The position numbers and the translations under genes are program-made. From Mycobacterium sp. 852002-51971_SCH5477799-a (lineage in GTDB: Bacteria; Actinomycetota; Actinomycetes; Mycobacteriales; Mycobacteriaceae): 64,000 nt of DNA. Shown here piece after piece: positions 41,325 to 50,629 of the stretch. The DNA is taken from NCBI RefSeq assembly GCF_001667145.1, contig NZ_LZIF01000118.1:62001-126000 (forward strand). Direction: 5' to 3'. Position 1 is the stretch's first letter; each line of letters starts with the position of its first letter. The notes under the pieces are model-generated. The model had not been told where the DNA came from and searched no databases. It saw nothing but the letters and a program-made list of their open reading frames with translations.

Positions 41325-43337
41325 TTAGCCGATGTGCCGCGGGTCGATCTGCACCCGGGCCGGCTCATGGGTTTGGCGGGCGCTGAGCACGCTGATGCCG
41401 CGCCGCAACGCAGCCGCGAGCGACAGACCCTGCCGGCGGGGCACACGCACCAGCATTCGCGTCACGGGAGCGCCGGCGGGGGTTCCGGCCGGGCGGCGCA
41501 CGCCGGCCGGAAGGTCTACCGGCCCAAGCAAATCCGCGTCGAGCGACTCCCGATCGGACAGCCGGGCCTCGTCTAGCAGCGCCGTCACGGCGCCGGCCGT
41601 CCCGTCGACGGCCGCGATATGCACGCTGGGCGGCAGACCGACCTCGGCCCGAGCGGTCACTTCGGCCTCCGCATGACCCACGGGATCCCAACGAATCAGC
41701 GATTGCACTGTGGGAAGCGATGATTCGGCGACGATCATCACCACACCGCCGTCGCCACGGGCGCGCACCAGCGCCGCGGCGGTCATCCAGCGCCACAACG
41801 CGTCCTCGGCCGCCCGCAGGTCTTGGCGGCCCAGCAGCGCCCAGGTGTCCAACAGCAGCGCCGCACCATAACCGCCGGACGCCCGCGGTTCGGCGCCCGG
41901 GGTGGCCACCACCAGGGCCGGACCGGTCGCGACCTCGGCCACGACGCCGTCGCCCGACGACGTGATCACCGCCGTGCCCGGAAACGCGCGGCCGAGTTCT
42001 TCCGCGGTGCGGCGCGCGCCGACGACGACGGCGCGCACCGCGTCCGATCCGCAGCGCGCGCACCGTCGTGTCGCGTCGACGCGGCCGCACCAGCGGCACA
42101 GCAGCGCGGCGCCGCCCTCCTGCAACGACAGCGGGCCCGTGCAGTGCCGGCAACGGGCGATTGTGCGGCATCGCGCGCAGGCCAGCGCCGGGATGTACCC
42201 GCGACGGGGCACCTGCACCAGCACCGGCGCCCCGGCCTGCAGCGCCGAACGGGCGGCGCGCAGCGCGATGGACGGGACACGGGCCGTGCGCGCCGCCGGG
42301 TCGCGCTCGTCGGCGTAACCGGTGTCGTCCAGCGCGATCACTCGCGGCGTGCGGGCGCGCACCACGGGCCGCGCGGCCACGATGTCGTGCGCCCAGCCGC
42401 TGCGCACCAGCGCGTGAGCTTCGGCCGTGCGCGCGTAGCCGCCGATCAGCGCCGCGCACCGGGCCTGATGCGCGCGCAGCATCGCCACCTCTCGAGCATG
42501 CGGATACGGCGCGCGCGGCTCGGCCAGGCTGTCGTCGGCGTCGGCCCACACCATGACCAGCCCCAGATCGCCCAGCGGTGCGAACACCGCGCTGCGGGTG
42601 CCGATCACCAACCGCGCGGAGCCGCGCAGCGCCGCCAGCCACCGCCGGTACCGGGCAGCCGGCCCCAGGCCGGCCGACAGGGCCACCACGCTGTCCTCGT
42701 CGATCCGCGTCGTCGCGGCCTGCCACAGTGCGTCCAGGTCGCGCTGGTCGGGAACGATCGCCAGCACCGAGCGGCCGGTCCGCACCGTCTGCGCGGCGGC
42801 GTCGGTGAAGCGCTCCGTCCACGGCGCGCCGGGAAGCGCCTGCCAGACGGCCCGGGCCGCCCGCGATTCGGCCAGGGCGGCCAGGAACTGAGCGCCCCGG
42901 CCGTAGCCGCCCCAGCCCGACGGATCGACGGGCCCCGGGGCCGCGGTATCGCGACTGACCCGGGGTTCCCGCTCCACCCTGGCGTGCCGGGCCGGCACCG
43001 CCAGACGCAACACGTCGGGGCGGGTGCCGGCATAGTGCGCGGCCACGGCGTCGACCAACCGGCGGATTTCCGGGGTGAGCACCGGTTCGGCCGACACGAC
43101 GCGATCCAGCCAGCCCAGTTTGCCGGGGTGATCAGTGTCGTTGCGGCGCTCCAGCACGAACCCGTCGACCAGCCTGCCGTGGAAGCGCACCCGCACCCGC
43201 ACCCCGGGCTGGGCATCGTCGGACTGTTCAGCCGACACCAGATAGTCGAATTCACGGTCCAGATGCGGCACCGACAGCATCGGCAGCACCCGGGCGATGG
43301 GCTCCACCTCGACGGGCGTGCGCGCACTCGGACTCAC
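41325..43337 (-). CDS. priA: PriA-like primosomal protein N' (helicase motif degenerate)
   Basis: The 670-residue protein has the PriA DNA-binding N-terminus (VRVRFHGRLVDGFVLERRND) and the zinc-binding insertion with four CxxC pairs (CARC, CRHC, CRWC, CARC) near residues 385-430. The Walker A segment expected after the N-terminal domain is absent: the matching region reads APWTERFTDAAAQTVRTGRS with no GxGKT/S. Actinobacterial PriA proteins are known to be degenerate in this way, so it probably recognises restart structures without helicase activity. Counterpart Rv1402. Confidence 0.9.
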   Translation of the reverse strand: MSPSARTPVEVEPIARVLPMLSVPHLDREFDYLVSAEQSDDAQPGVRVRVRFHGRLVDGFVLERRNDTDHPGKLGWLDRVVSAEPVLTPEIRRLVDAVAAHYAGTRPDVLRLAVPARHARVEREPRVSRDTAAPGPVDPSGWGGYGRGAQFLAALAESRAARAVWQALPGAPWTERFTDAAAQTVRTGRSVLAIVPDQRDLDALWQAATTRIDEDSVVALSAGLGPAARYRRWLAALRGSARLVIGTRSAVFAPLGDLGLVMVWADADDSLAEPRAPYPHAREVAMLRAHQARCAALIGGYARTAEAHALVRSGWAHDIVAARPVVRARTPRVIALDDTGYADERDPAARTARVPSIALRAARSALQAGAPVLVQVPRRGYIPALACARCRTIARCRHCTGPLSLQEGGAALLCRWCGRVDATRRCARCGSDAVRAVVVGARRTAEELGRAFPGTAVITSSGDGVVAEVATGPALVVATPGAEPRASGGYGAALLLDTWALLGRQDLRAAEDALWRWMTAAALVRARGDGGVVMIVAESSLPTVQSLIRWDPVGHAEAEVTARAEVGLPPSVHIAAVDGTAGAVTALLDEARLSDRESLDADLLGPVDLPAGVRRPAGTPAGAPVTRMLVRVPRRQGLSLAAALRRGISVLSARQTHEPARVQIDPRHIG

Positions 43338-43416
43338 CGCGTCTCCGGACCGCGAATCATGTTGTCATCCAATGGTTTACCGACGGAGTCCGCAGCGTAC
43401 CGGGCACCGGTGACAA

Positions 43417-44187
43417 TCAGCTCTCGGCGGGCGCCGGGGTATCCTCGGCGGGCTGCGCGGGAAGGTCGCGGCCGAAGAAGAAGCCGGCCGTGATCAGAAT
43501 CTGGGCCGCCGCGTAGGACCACCAGATCGGCACCGCGAGGGCCTCGTTGCCGAGGATGAAGCGGCCGATGGCGATCATCGAGTCCGAGACCGCAAAACAC
43601 AGCGCCCCCACCGCCGTCCAGATTGTCGGCAGATTCGCCAGCAGGGCCGCGCACACCATCGCGGTCAGCACCACGATGTAGACAGTCACCGGCAGCGTCA
43701 GCTTTTGCGCGCCCAGGTGGGGCCAGAACCAGGCCAGCAACGCGATCGACGCCCCACACATCAGGACCACCGCGACGATGCGCACCGGTGACGGGCGGTC
43801 ATCCTCCGAAGTCCCGGAGAACGCCGGAATCAGCGGCAGCAGGGCGGCAATAAAACACATGTGCGCCAACAGGAATGCCGCAAGACCCACCTCGAACGAC
43901 ATTGGCCACCACGGGATCGCCAGCACCCAGTCGCCGACGGCCGAGAGCAACAGCGCCAGCATCAGCCATCGTCGCTCGCGGACGCACGCATGGCCCGCCG
44001 CGGCCAGCGTGAGCAGGAACGCCATCGAGGCCTTGAACGCCGGCTGCAACACCCAGTGACCGGTCAGCTCGATACCCGGCGGGGAGCGCAGCGCCAGCAC
44101 GGTCAAATAGATGCCGTAGCCGAGGGCCACCCAGCCGGCCACCACCCAGGCGCCGGCCACCAGACGGGGTGCGTACGGTACGTCCAT
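43417..44187 (-). CDS. YhhN/TMEM86-family membrane protein (lysoplasmalogenase-like)
   Basis: The protein has 256 residues from the ATG at 44187. About eight hydrophobic segments are visible, with the family-like polar stretches LLLSAVGDWVLAI and AVGALCFAVSDSMIAI. Those two aspartates are the conserved residues of the YhhN family, some of whose members hydrolyse lysoplasmalogen. The substrate here is unknown. Its start codon overlaps that of divergent lipI on the other strand. Counterpart Rv1401. Confidence 0.8.
   Translation of the reverse strand: MDVPYAPRLVAGAWVVAGWVALGYGIYLTVLALRSPPGIELTGHWVLQPAFKASMAFLLTLAAAGHACVRERRWLMLALLLSAVGDWVLAIPWWPMSFEVGLAAFLLAHMCFIAALLPLIPAFSGTSEDDRPSPVRIVAVVLMCGASIALLAWFWPHLGAQKLTLPVTVYIVVLTAMVCAALLANLPTIWTAVGALCFAVSDSMIAIGRFILGNEALAVPIWWSYAAAQILITAGFFFGRDLPAQPAEDTPAPAES
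44174..44179 (+). promoter_or_regulatory. -10 box for leaderless lipI
   Basis: TACGGT ends 6 nt before the lipI ATG and lies within the first codons of the divergent YhhN gene. Confidence 0.5.
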
Positions 44188-45160
44188 GCCCAGCTTGGAT
44201 AACACAGCCGAGGAGAAACCCGCTATCGACCCCATCCTGCAGAAGGTACTGGATGCGGTTCCCTTCCGGCTATCCACTGAGGACGGAATCCGCGCGGCAC
44301 GCCAGCGGTTCCGCGACCTGCCCCGCCGGCCGCTGCATCCCGAGCTGCGGGTCGAGAACCGCACGATTTCCGGCCCCGCGGGCCCCATCACCCTCCGGAT
44401 CTATTGGCCGCCAAGCTATTCCGGCGATGATCCGCAAGGGGCCACCGCCCCGGTCGTGCTGTTCTTCCACGGCGGCGGCTTCGTCATCGGCGACCTCGAA
44501 ACCCACGACGGCACGGCGCGCCAGCACGCGGTGGGCGCCGACGCGATCGTGGTAGCCGTCGACTACCGGCTCGCCCCCGAGCATCCCTACCCCGCCGCCG
44601 TCGAAGACGCCTGGGCCGCAACGCTTTGGGCCACCGAGAACGCGGCCGAACTGCACGCCGATCCGAGCAGGATCGCCGTGGTCGGGGATTCAGCCGGCGG
44701 CACCATCGCCGCCGCGGTGGCGCAGCGGGCGCGCGACAACGGCGCTCCGCCAATCGTGTTCCAGCTGTTGTGGTATCCGTCGACGATGTGGGACGCGTCG
44801 CTGCCGTCGTTCACCGAAAACGCCGCCGCGCCGATCCTGGACACCCAAGCCGTCGCGGCGTTCTCCCGTTGGTACGCGGGCGAAGTCGACATGGCCGATC
44901 CGCCGCCGGGCATGGCGCCGGGGCGCGCGAAGGACCTGAGCGATCTGGCGCCGGCCTGCATCGCCGTCGCCGGGTACGACCCGCTGCGCGACGACGGCAT
45001 CCGGTACGCCGGGTTGCTGACGGCCGCCGGCGTCGCCGCCGAGGTGCACAACGCCGAGACGCTGGTGCACGGCTACCTGGGCTATGCCGGCGTGGTGCCC
45101 GCCGCGACCGCGGCGCTCGAGGGCGGACTGACCGCCCTGCGCGCGGCCCTGCACCCGTGA
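44186..45160 (+). CDS. lipI: hormone-sensitive-lipase-family esterase LipI
   Basis: The 324-residue protein has the HSL oxyanion motif FFHGGGFVIG (about residues 93-102) and the nucleophile S169 in VVGDSAGGT. The acid lies in GYDPLRDDG and the His in LVHGYLGY. Such enzymes hydrolyse short-chain esters. It is 22 nt upstream of nlhH, a paralogue with the same plan, so the pair likely arose by duplication. Counterpart Rv1400c. Confidence 0.92.
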   Translation: MPSLDNTAEEKPAIDPILQKVLDAVPFRLSTEDGIRAARQRFRDLPRRPLHPELRVENRTISGPAGPITLRIYWPPSYSGDDPQGATAPVVLFFHGGGFVIGDLETHDGTARQHAVGADAIVVAVDYRLAPEHPYPAAVEDAWAATLWATENAAELHADPSRIAVVGDSAGGTIAAAVAQRARDNGAPPIVFQLLWYPSTMWDASLPSFTENAAAPILDTQAVAAFSRWYAGEVDMADPPPGMAPGRAKDLSDLAPACIAVAGYDPLRDDGIRYAGLLTAAGVAAEVHNAETLVHGYLGYAGVVPAATAALEGGLTALRAALHP

Positions 45161-45170
45161 CCCCCCGGCG

Positions 45171-45176
45171 TACGGT
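45171..45176 (+). promoter_or_regulatory. -10 box for leaderless nlhH
   Basis: TACGGT, the same word as before lipI, is followed by 6 nt and the ATG at 45183. Confidence 0.5.
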
Positions 45177-45182
45177 GAACGC

Positions 45183-46145
45183 ATGAGCGAGCCGACCACC
45201 GCCCGCCCCGGGACCGATCCGACCTTCAAGGCGTTGCTCGACGCCTATCCGATGACCTTTCGCGATGCCGACGGCGTCGAGGTCGCCCGTAAGCGGCTCC
45301 GGCTGCTCAAGGTGCCGGCGGAAATGCTGCCGGACCTGCGGATCGAGAACCGCACGATCTCCCACGGCGAGCTCACCGACATCCCGGTGCGCATCTACTG
45401 GCCCGACAGCGACCTCGCGCCGTTGCCCGTCGTCGTCTTCTACCACGGCGGCGGGTTTTGCCTCGGCGACCTGGACACCCACGACCCGGTCGCGCGCGCG
45501 CATTGCGTCGGCGCCGAGGCCATCGTGGTGTCTGTCGGCTACCGGCTGGCCCCCGAGCATCCGTTCCCGGCGGGCGTGGACGACTGCTGGGCGGCCCTGC
45601 AATGGGCCGGCGAGCACGCCGCCGAACTCGGCGGCGACCCGGACAACATCGCGGTGGCCGGTGATTCGGCGGGCGGCAACCTCGCCGCGGCGACGGCGCT
45701 GCTGGCCCGCGACAACGGCGGCCCGGCACTGCGTTTCCAGTTGCTGTGGTATCCGACTGTCACCGCGGATCTGTCCCTGCCGTCGCATACCGCCAACGCC
45801 GAGGCCCCCATTCTGAACCGGGACGTCATCGACGCGTTCCTGTCCTGGTACGTGCCCGACCTCGACCTCACCGACCCGAAGGCGCTGCCCACCACCATGG
45901 CTCCGGCCAATGCCGCGGACCTGTCCGGGCTGGCGCCCGCCTACATCGCCACCGCCGAACACGATCCGCTGCGCGATGACGGGGCCCGGTACGCCGAGCT
46001 GCTGGGCGCGGCGGACGTGCCGGTCGAGCTGGCCAACGAACCCACCCTGGTGCACGGGTTCGCCAGCTTCGCCCTGGCGATACCCGCCGCCGCCGAGGCG
46101 ACCGAGCGCGGCCTCGCGGCGCTCCACAAGGCGCTCCACCCCTAG
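45183..46145 (+). CDS. nlhH: carboxylesterase NlhH / LipH
   Basis: The 320-residue protein has FYHGGGFCLGD (residues 87-97), the nucleophile S162 in VAGDSAGGN, the acid in EHDPLRDDG and the base in LVHGFASF. It is the paralogue of LipI. M. tuberculosis NlhH (Rv1399c) is a non-lipolytic esterase preferring short acyl chains. The next gene starts 10 nt later, so the monooxygenase is probably co-transcribed, which would pair an ester-forming Baeyer-Villiger enzyme with ester hydrolases. Confidence 0.92.
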   Translation: MSEPTTARPGTDPTFKALLDAYPMTFRDADGVEVARKRLRLLKVPAEMLPDLRIENRTISHGELTDIPVRIYWPDSDLAPLPVVVFYHGGGFCLGDLDTHDPVARAHCVGAEAIVVSVGYRLAPEHPFPAGVDDCWAALQWAGEHAAELGGDPDNIAVAGDSAGGNLAAATALLARDNGGPALRFQLLWYPTVTADLSLPSHTANAEAPILNRDVIDAFLSWYVPDLDLTDPKALPTTMAPANAADLSGLAPAYIATAEHDPLRDDGARYAELLGAADVPVELANEPTLVHGFASFALAIPAAAEATERGLAALHKALHP

Positions 46146-46155
46146 GCAGGCACCG

Positions 46156-47676
46156 ATGATCCGGCGCGACGACGAAACCCCCGACTACCACACGCTGATC
46201 ATCGGCGCCGGGTTCTCCGGCATCGGCGCCGCCATCAACCTCGACAGGGCCGAGCTGTCTGATTATCTGGTGATCGAAGCCGGCGACGGGGTCGGCGGCA
46301 CCTGGCACTGGAACACGTATCCCGGTATCGCCGTGGACATTCCTTCGTTCTCCTACCAGTTCTCCTTCGAGCAGAGCCGGCATTGGTCGCGCACCTACGC
46401 GCCGGGCCGAGAACTCAAGGCCTACGCCGAACACTGCGCCGACAAATACGGCATCCGATCGCGAATCCGCTTCAACACCAAGGTGCAAGCCGCCGAGTTC
46501 GACGACGAACGCGGCCTGTGGCGGGTGCAGACCGACCCTTCGGGCGAAATCACGGCACGGTTTGTGATCAGCGCCTGCGGCGTGCTGACGGTGCCCAACC
46601 TGCCCGATATCGACGGCGTGGACTCGTTCGGCGGCATCACCATGCACACCGCGCGGTGGGACCACGGCCAGGATTTGCGCGGCAAGCGAGTCGCGGTGAT
46701 CGGGACCGGCGCGTCGGCCGTGCAGGTGATCCCCGAAATCGCGCCAATCGTCTCGTCGCTCACGGTATTTCAGCGCACGCCGATCTGGTGTTTCCCGAAG
46801 TTCGACGTCCCGCTGCCCACGCCCGCGCGCTGGGCGATGCGAATCCCCGGCGGCAAGTTCGTGCAGCGCCTGCTCAGCCAGGCCTACGTGGAGCTCACCT
46901 TCCCCATCTCGGCGCACTACTTCACGGTCATCCCGCTGGCCAAGAGGATGGCGGCGCTGGGCAAATCTTATCTGCGGCAACAGGTTCGGGATCCGGCCGT
47001 GCGCGAGCAGCTCACGCCGAAGTATGCCGTTGGCTGCAAACGCCCCGGCTTCCACAACGGTTACCTGGCCACGTTCAACCGCGACAACGTGCGGCTGGTC
47101 ACCGAACCGATCGACAAGGTCACGCCCGACGCGGTGGCCACCACCGATGGCGAGAGCCATGAGATCGACGTGCTGATTCTGGCGACCGGCTTCAAGGTGA
47201 TGGACCCCGACAACGTGCCCACGTTCGCGGTGACCGGAAGCGGCGGAAAGTCGTTGAGCCGGTTCTGGGATGAGCACCGGCTGCAGGCCTACGAGGGTGT
47301 CACCGTGCCCGGCTTCCCCAACCTGTTCACCGTGTTCGGCCCTTACGGTTACGTCGGCTCTTCGTATTTCGCGCTCATCGAGGCGCAGACACATCACATC
47401 GTGCGCTGCCTCAAGCGGGCCAAGCGCGTCGGCGCGACCCGCGTCGAGGTCAGCCAGGAGGCCAACGACCGCTACTTCGCCGAGATGATGCGCCGACGGC
47501 ACCGGCAGATCTTCTGGCAAGACAGCTGCAAGCTGGCCAACAGCTACTACTTCGACAAGAACGGTGACGTGCCATTGCGTCCGGGCACCACCCCGGAGGT
47601 GTACTGGCGCAGCCGGCGGTTCAATCTGAACGACTACCGGTTCACCGGCTTACCCGGCCCTAGATCGCGCGCTTGA
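46156..47676 (+). CDS. FAD-containing monooxygenase, Baeyer-Villiger type (Rv1393c-like)
   Basis: The protein has 506 residues from the ATG at 46156. It has two Rossmann motifs (IIGAGFSGIGAAINL, VIGTGASAVQVIPEI) separated by the Baeyer-Villiger fingerprint FGGITMHTARWD (FxGxxxHxxxW). It should use NADPH and O2 to turn ketones into esters or lactones. The frame continues upstream to 45910 inside nlhH, but AGG before 46156 and the family N-terminus favour this start. Its last 17 nt overlap convergent metK. Confidence 0.9.
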   Translation: MIRRDDETPDYHTLIIGAGFSGIGAAINLDRAELSDYLVIEAGDGVGGTWHWNTYPGIAVDIPSFSYQFSFEQSRHWSRTYAPGRELKAYAEHCADKYGIRSRIRFNTKVQAAEFDDERGLWRVQTDPSGEITARFVISACGVLTVPNLPDIDGVDSFGGITMHTARWDHGQDLRGKRVAVIGTGASAVQVIPEIAPIVSSLTVFQRTPIWCFPKFDVPLPTPARWAMRIPGGKFVQRLLSQAYVELTFPISAHYFTVIPLAKRMAALGKSYLRQQVRDPAVREQLTPKYAVGCKRPGFHNGYLATFNRDNVRLVTEPIDKVTPDAVATTDGESHEIDVLILATGFKVMDPDNVPTFAVTGSGGKSLSRFWDEHRLQAYEGVTVPGFPNLFTVFGPYGYVGSSYFALIEAQTHHIVRCLKRAKRVGATRVEVSQEANDRYFAEMMRRRHRQIFWQDSCKLANSYYFDKNGDVPLRPGTTPEVYWRSRRFNLNDYRFTGLPGPRSRA

Positions 47677-48871
47677 GGTCGTCGACCTTGTTCAGCTGCT
47701 CCCAGGGCAGTTCGATGTCGGTGCGGCCGAAGTGCCCGTACGCGGCGGTCTGCGCATAGATGGGGCGCAGCAGGTCCAGGTCGCGGATGATCGCGCCAGG
47801 CCGCAGGTCGAACACCTCCGGAACGATCTTCTCGATCTTGACCGGGTCGACCGTCGCGGTGCCGAACGTCTCGATGAACAGCCCGACCGGGGCGGCCTTG
47901 CCGATGGCGTAGGCCACCTGCACCTCGACTCGCTCCGCCAGCCCGGCGGCGACGATGTTCTTGGCCACCCAGCGCATCGCGTAGGCCGCCGAACGGTCCA
48001 CCTTGGATGGATCCTTGCCGGAGAAGGCCCCGCCGCCGTGGCGGGCCCAGCCGCCATAGGTGTCGACGATGATCTTGCGGCCGGTCAGGCCCGCGTCGCC
48101 CATCGGGCCGCCGAGGACGAACTTGCCGGTCGGGTTGACCAGCACCCGCGTCGCCGACGAGTCCAGGGTGTCGTGGGCCAGCTCGTCCAGCACGGTCGTG
48201 AGCACATGCTGCCGGATGTCGGGGTCCAGCGTCTTCTCCAGGTCGATGCCGTCTGCGTGCTGGGTGGACACGACCACGGTGTCCAGCCGGACCGGAACGT
48301 CGTCCTCGTACTCGATGGTGACCTGCGTCTTGCCGTCCGGCCGCAGGTACGGCAGCGTGCCGTTCTTGCGGACCTCGGTGAGCTTGCGGGACAGCCGGTG
48401 GGCGAGCGCGATCGGCAGCGGCATCCGCTCCGGGGTGTCGTTGATCGCGTACCCGAACATCAGGCCCTGGTCGCCGGCGCCCTGGGCGTCCAGCGGGTCC
48501 GCGGCGCCCTCCACTCGCGCCTCGTGGGCGGTGTCGACGCCCTGGGCGATATCGGGCGACTGAGCGCCGATACCGATGTTCACGCCGCAGGTCGCCCCGT
48601 CGAACCCCTTGTCGGACGAGTCGTAGCCGATGTCGAGGATGCGCGCGCGGACCGTGTTGGTGATGTCGGCGAAAGCCTCTTTGGCCGTCGTCGTCACCTC
48701 GCCGACCACGTGCACCTGTCCGGTGGTCACCAGCGTCTCGACCGCGACACGTGAGCTCGGGTCCTCCGCCAGCAAGGCGTCGAGGACCGAGTCGCTGATC
48801 GCGTCACAGATCTTGTCGGGATGTCCCTCAGTCACCGACTCACTGGTAAACAGGCGACCCTTTTCGCTCAC
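47660..48871 (-). CDS. metK: S-adenosylmethionine synthase
   Basis: The 403-residue protein has the family landmarks FTSESVTEGHPDKICDAISD at the start, GAGDQGLMFGYA in the middle, and GGAFSGKDPSKVDRSAAYA with the glycine-rich loop. It makes S-adenosylmethionine from methionine and ATP. The GTG start is preceded by GGAAGGA. It has its own promoter with a perfect TATAAT. Counterpart Rv1392. Confidence 0.97.
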   Translation of the reverse strand: MSEKGRLFTSESVTEGHPDKICDAISDSVLDALLAEDPSSRVAVETLVTTGQVHVVGEVTTTAKEAFADITNTVRARILDIGYDSSDKGFDGATCGVNIGIGAQSPDIAQGVDTAHEARVEGAADPLDAQGAGDQGLMFGYAINDTPERMPLPIALAHRLSRKLTEVRKNGTLPYLRPDGKTQVTIEYEDDVPVRLDTVVVSTQHADGIDLEKTLDPDIRQHVLTTVLDELAHDTLDSSATRVLVNPTGKFVLGGPMGDAGLTGRKIIVDTYGGWARHGGGAFSGKDPSKVDRSAAYAMRWVAKNIVAAGLAERVEVQVAYAIGKAAPVGLFIETFGTATVDPVKIEKIVPEVFDLRPGAIIRDLDLLRPIYAQTAAYGHFGRTDIELPWEQLNKVDDLKRAI

Positions 48872-48904
48872 AATGCCGATCCTTCCAATTAGTTAGTTAG
48901 CCGA

Positions 48905-48910
48905 ATTATA
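48905..48910 (-). promoter_or_regulatory. -10 box of metK
   Basis: A perfect TATAAT on the minus strand lies 33 nt before the GTG, giving a leader of about 28 nt that contains GGAAGGA. The leader is too short for a SAM riboswitch. Between box and gene lies a triple TTAG repeat (48889-48900). Confidence 0.6.
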
Positions 48911-48966
48911 TCGACTGGCGTCGGCCCGCCAGCACCTGGTCCGGTGCCGAGATGAACTCGACCGCG

Positions 48967-50217
48967 TTACCCGCTGTCCCCGTGCAGGAACGCGGCGATC
49001 GCATCCACGATACGACTGGCCATCAAAGTCTTGGAGCCGTGCTGCAGCGCCGACTCGGTACCGTCGGCCGCCAGCAGCCAGCCATCGTTGCTGTCCACCT
49101 CGAAAGCTCTGCCGTCGCCCACCGCGTTGACGACCAACAGATCACATCCCTTGTTGCGCAGCTTCGTCCGGGCGTGGAACAGCACGTCCCCGTTGGCGTC
49201 CCCGGTCTCGGCGGCGAATCCCACGATGGCGCGCATGTTGGGCAGCTCGCCGTTGGCGCGTGCCCGCACGGCGCCGGCCAGCACATCGTCGTTGCGGACC
49301 AACTCGATCGTGGGCGGCCGATCCTGATCCTTCGGGCCCTTTTTGATCTTGGCGGCCGCAACCCGGGCCGGCCGGAAGTCGGCGACCGCGGCGGCCATCA
49401 CCAGCACGTCCACCTCGGAGGCGTGCTTGGCGACGGCGTCGCCCAGTTGCTCGGCCGAGCTGACGTGGACCACCTCGACGCCCGCGGGATCGATCAGCCC
49501 CGCGGTATGCCCGGCGATCAGCGTGACCTCGGCGCCCCGCTGGGCAGCCACCCGCGCCACCGCATAGCCCTGCTTGCCGGAGCTGCGATTGCCGATGAAG
49601 CGCACCGGATCGACCGGTTCGCGGGTGCCGCCGGCCGTTACCAGCATCTTGCAGCCGGCGAGGTCGTAGGGCAGTGCGTCCTGGCGTTCCAGCAACAGGT
49701 GGGACAAGGTGGTGATCTCTTCGGCTTCGGGTAGCCGGCCCGACCCGCTGTCCGTTCCGGTGAGCCGCCCGGCGGCGGGTTCGAGCACCACCGCTCCCCT
49801 GCGGCGCAACGTGGCCACGTTGTCGACGGTGGCCGGGTGCAGCCACATCTCGGTGTGCATCGCCGGCGCGAACAGCACCGGACATCTCGCGGTGAGCAGG
49901 GTGGCGGTCAGCAGATCGTCGGCGCGGCCGTGCACCGCCCGCGCCAGCAGGTCCGCCGTGGCCGGCGCCACCACGACCAGGTCGGCCTGCTTGCCGAGCT
50001 GGACGTGCGGAACCTCGGGCACGTCATTGAAGACGCCGGTGTGCACCGGCTGGCCGGACAGCGCCTCGAATGTGGCCGCCCCGACGAAACGCAGCGCGGA
50101 CTCGGTCGGGATGACGCGAACCGAATGACCGGCCTCGGCGAGCTGACGAACGACAGTGCACGCCTTGTAGGCGGCGATACCGCCCGAGACGCCGACGATG
50201 ATCCGCTTGCGGTCCAC
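48967..50217 (-). CDS. coaBC: bifunctional phosphopantothenoylcysteine decarboxylase / phosphopantothenate-cysteine ligase
   Basis: The protein has 416 residues from the GTG at 50217 (VDRKRIIVGVSGGIAAYKAC), matching the 400-odd residues of the family. The frame runs on to 50667 across rpoZ but that part is not coding. The flavin decarboxylase half (CoaC) covers residues 1 to about 190 and includes the APAMHTEMW motif. The ligase half (CoaB) includes VTAGGTREPVDPVRFIGNRS and the lysine pair AAKIKKG. Together they perform two steps of CoA synthesis. Counterpart Rv1391 (dfp). Confidence 0.95.
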   Translation of the reverse strand: MDRKRIIVGVSGGIAAYKACTVVRQLAEAGHSVRVIPTESALRFVGAATFEALSGQPVHTGVFNDVPEVPHVQLGKQADLVVVAPATADLLARAVHGRADDLLTATLLTARCPVLFAPAMHTEMWLHPATVDNVATLRRRGAVVLEPAAGRLTGTDSGSGRLPEAEEITTLSHLLLERQDALPYDLAGCKMLVTAGGTREPVDPVRFIGNRSSGKQGYAVARVAAQRGAEVTLIAGHTAGLIDPAGVEVVHVSSAEQLGDAVAKHASEVDVLVMAAAVADFRPARVAAAKIKKGPKDQDRPPTIELVRNDDVLAGAVRARANGELPNMRAIVGFAAETGDANGDVLFHARTKLRNKGCDLLVVNAVGDGRAFEVDSNDGWLLAADGTESALQHGSKTLMASRIVDAIAAFLHGDSG

Positions 50218-50237
50218 AGCGCGCCCGGCCCGGCCGG

Positions 50238-50564
50238 TTACTCGCCCTCGGTGTGCTCGAGCAGGTCGCCGTGGATCTCGCGCATCGCGATCGACAATGG
50301 CTTCTCCTGCAGCCCCGGCTCGACGAGCGGACCGACGTATTCCAGGATGCCCTCGCCGAGCTGGTTGTAGTAGTCGTTGATCTGACGGGCTCGCTTGGCG
50401 GCGTAGATCACCAGGGCGTACTTGCTCGAAACGCGGTCCAGCAACTCGTCGATGGGCGGGTTGGTGATGCCCAGCGGGGTGTCGTATGCGCCCGGTCCCC
50501 CGGCGGACGGATCGAACCGGTCGGGGACGGCGGCCAGTGCCGCGTCGGACTGCGGAATGCTCAC
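50238..50564 (-). CDS. rpoZ: RNA polymerase omega subunit
   Basis: The 108-residue protein has the omega core: NPPIDELLDRVSSKYALVIY and AAKRARQINDYYNQ. It stabilises the beta' subunit of RNA polymerase. AGGAGA lies 9-10 nt before the GTG start. It sits 20 nt before coaBC and 65 nt after gmk. Counterpart Rv1390. Confidence 0.95.
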   Translation of the reverse strand: MSIPQSDAALAAVPDRFDPSAGGPGAYDTPLGITNPPIDELLDRVSSKYALVIYAAKRARQINDYYNQLGEGILEYVGPLVEPGLQEKPLSIAMREIHGDLLEHTEGE

Positions 50565-50629
50565 TTAGGTCAATCTCCTGGCGCATTGGAGCGGCTCGTC
50601 GCCGCTGAAAGATAGTGAAAAACTCGTGG

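Noticed and set aside
41823..43493. 556-codon plus-strand frame opposite priA
   Set aside because: Shadow frame with Arg/Gln/His-rich product; priA has clear domains on the other strand.
45868..47520. 550-codon minus-strand frame opposite nlhH and the monooxygenase
   Set aside because: Shadow frame spanning two unrelated real genes.
48872..48966. Possible SAM riboswitch before metK
   Set aside because: The TATAAT box leaves only about 28 nt of leader, too short for any SAM riboswitch class.
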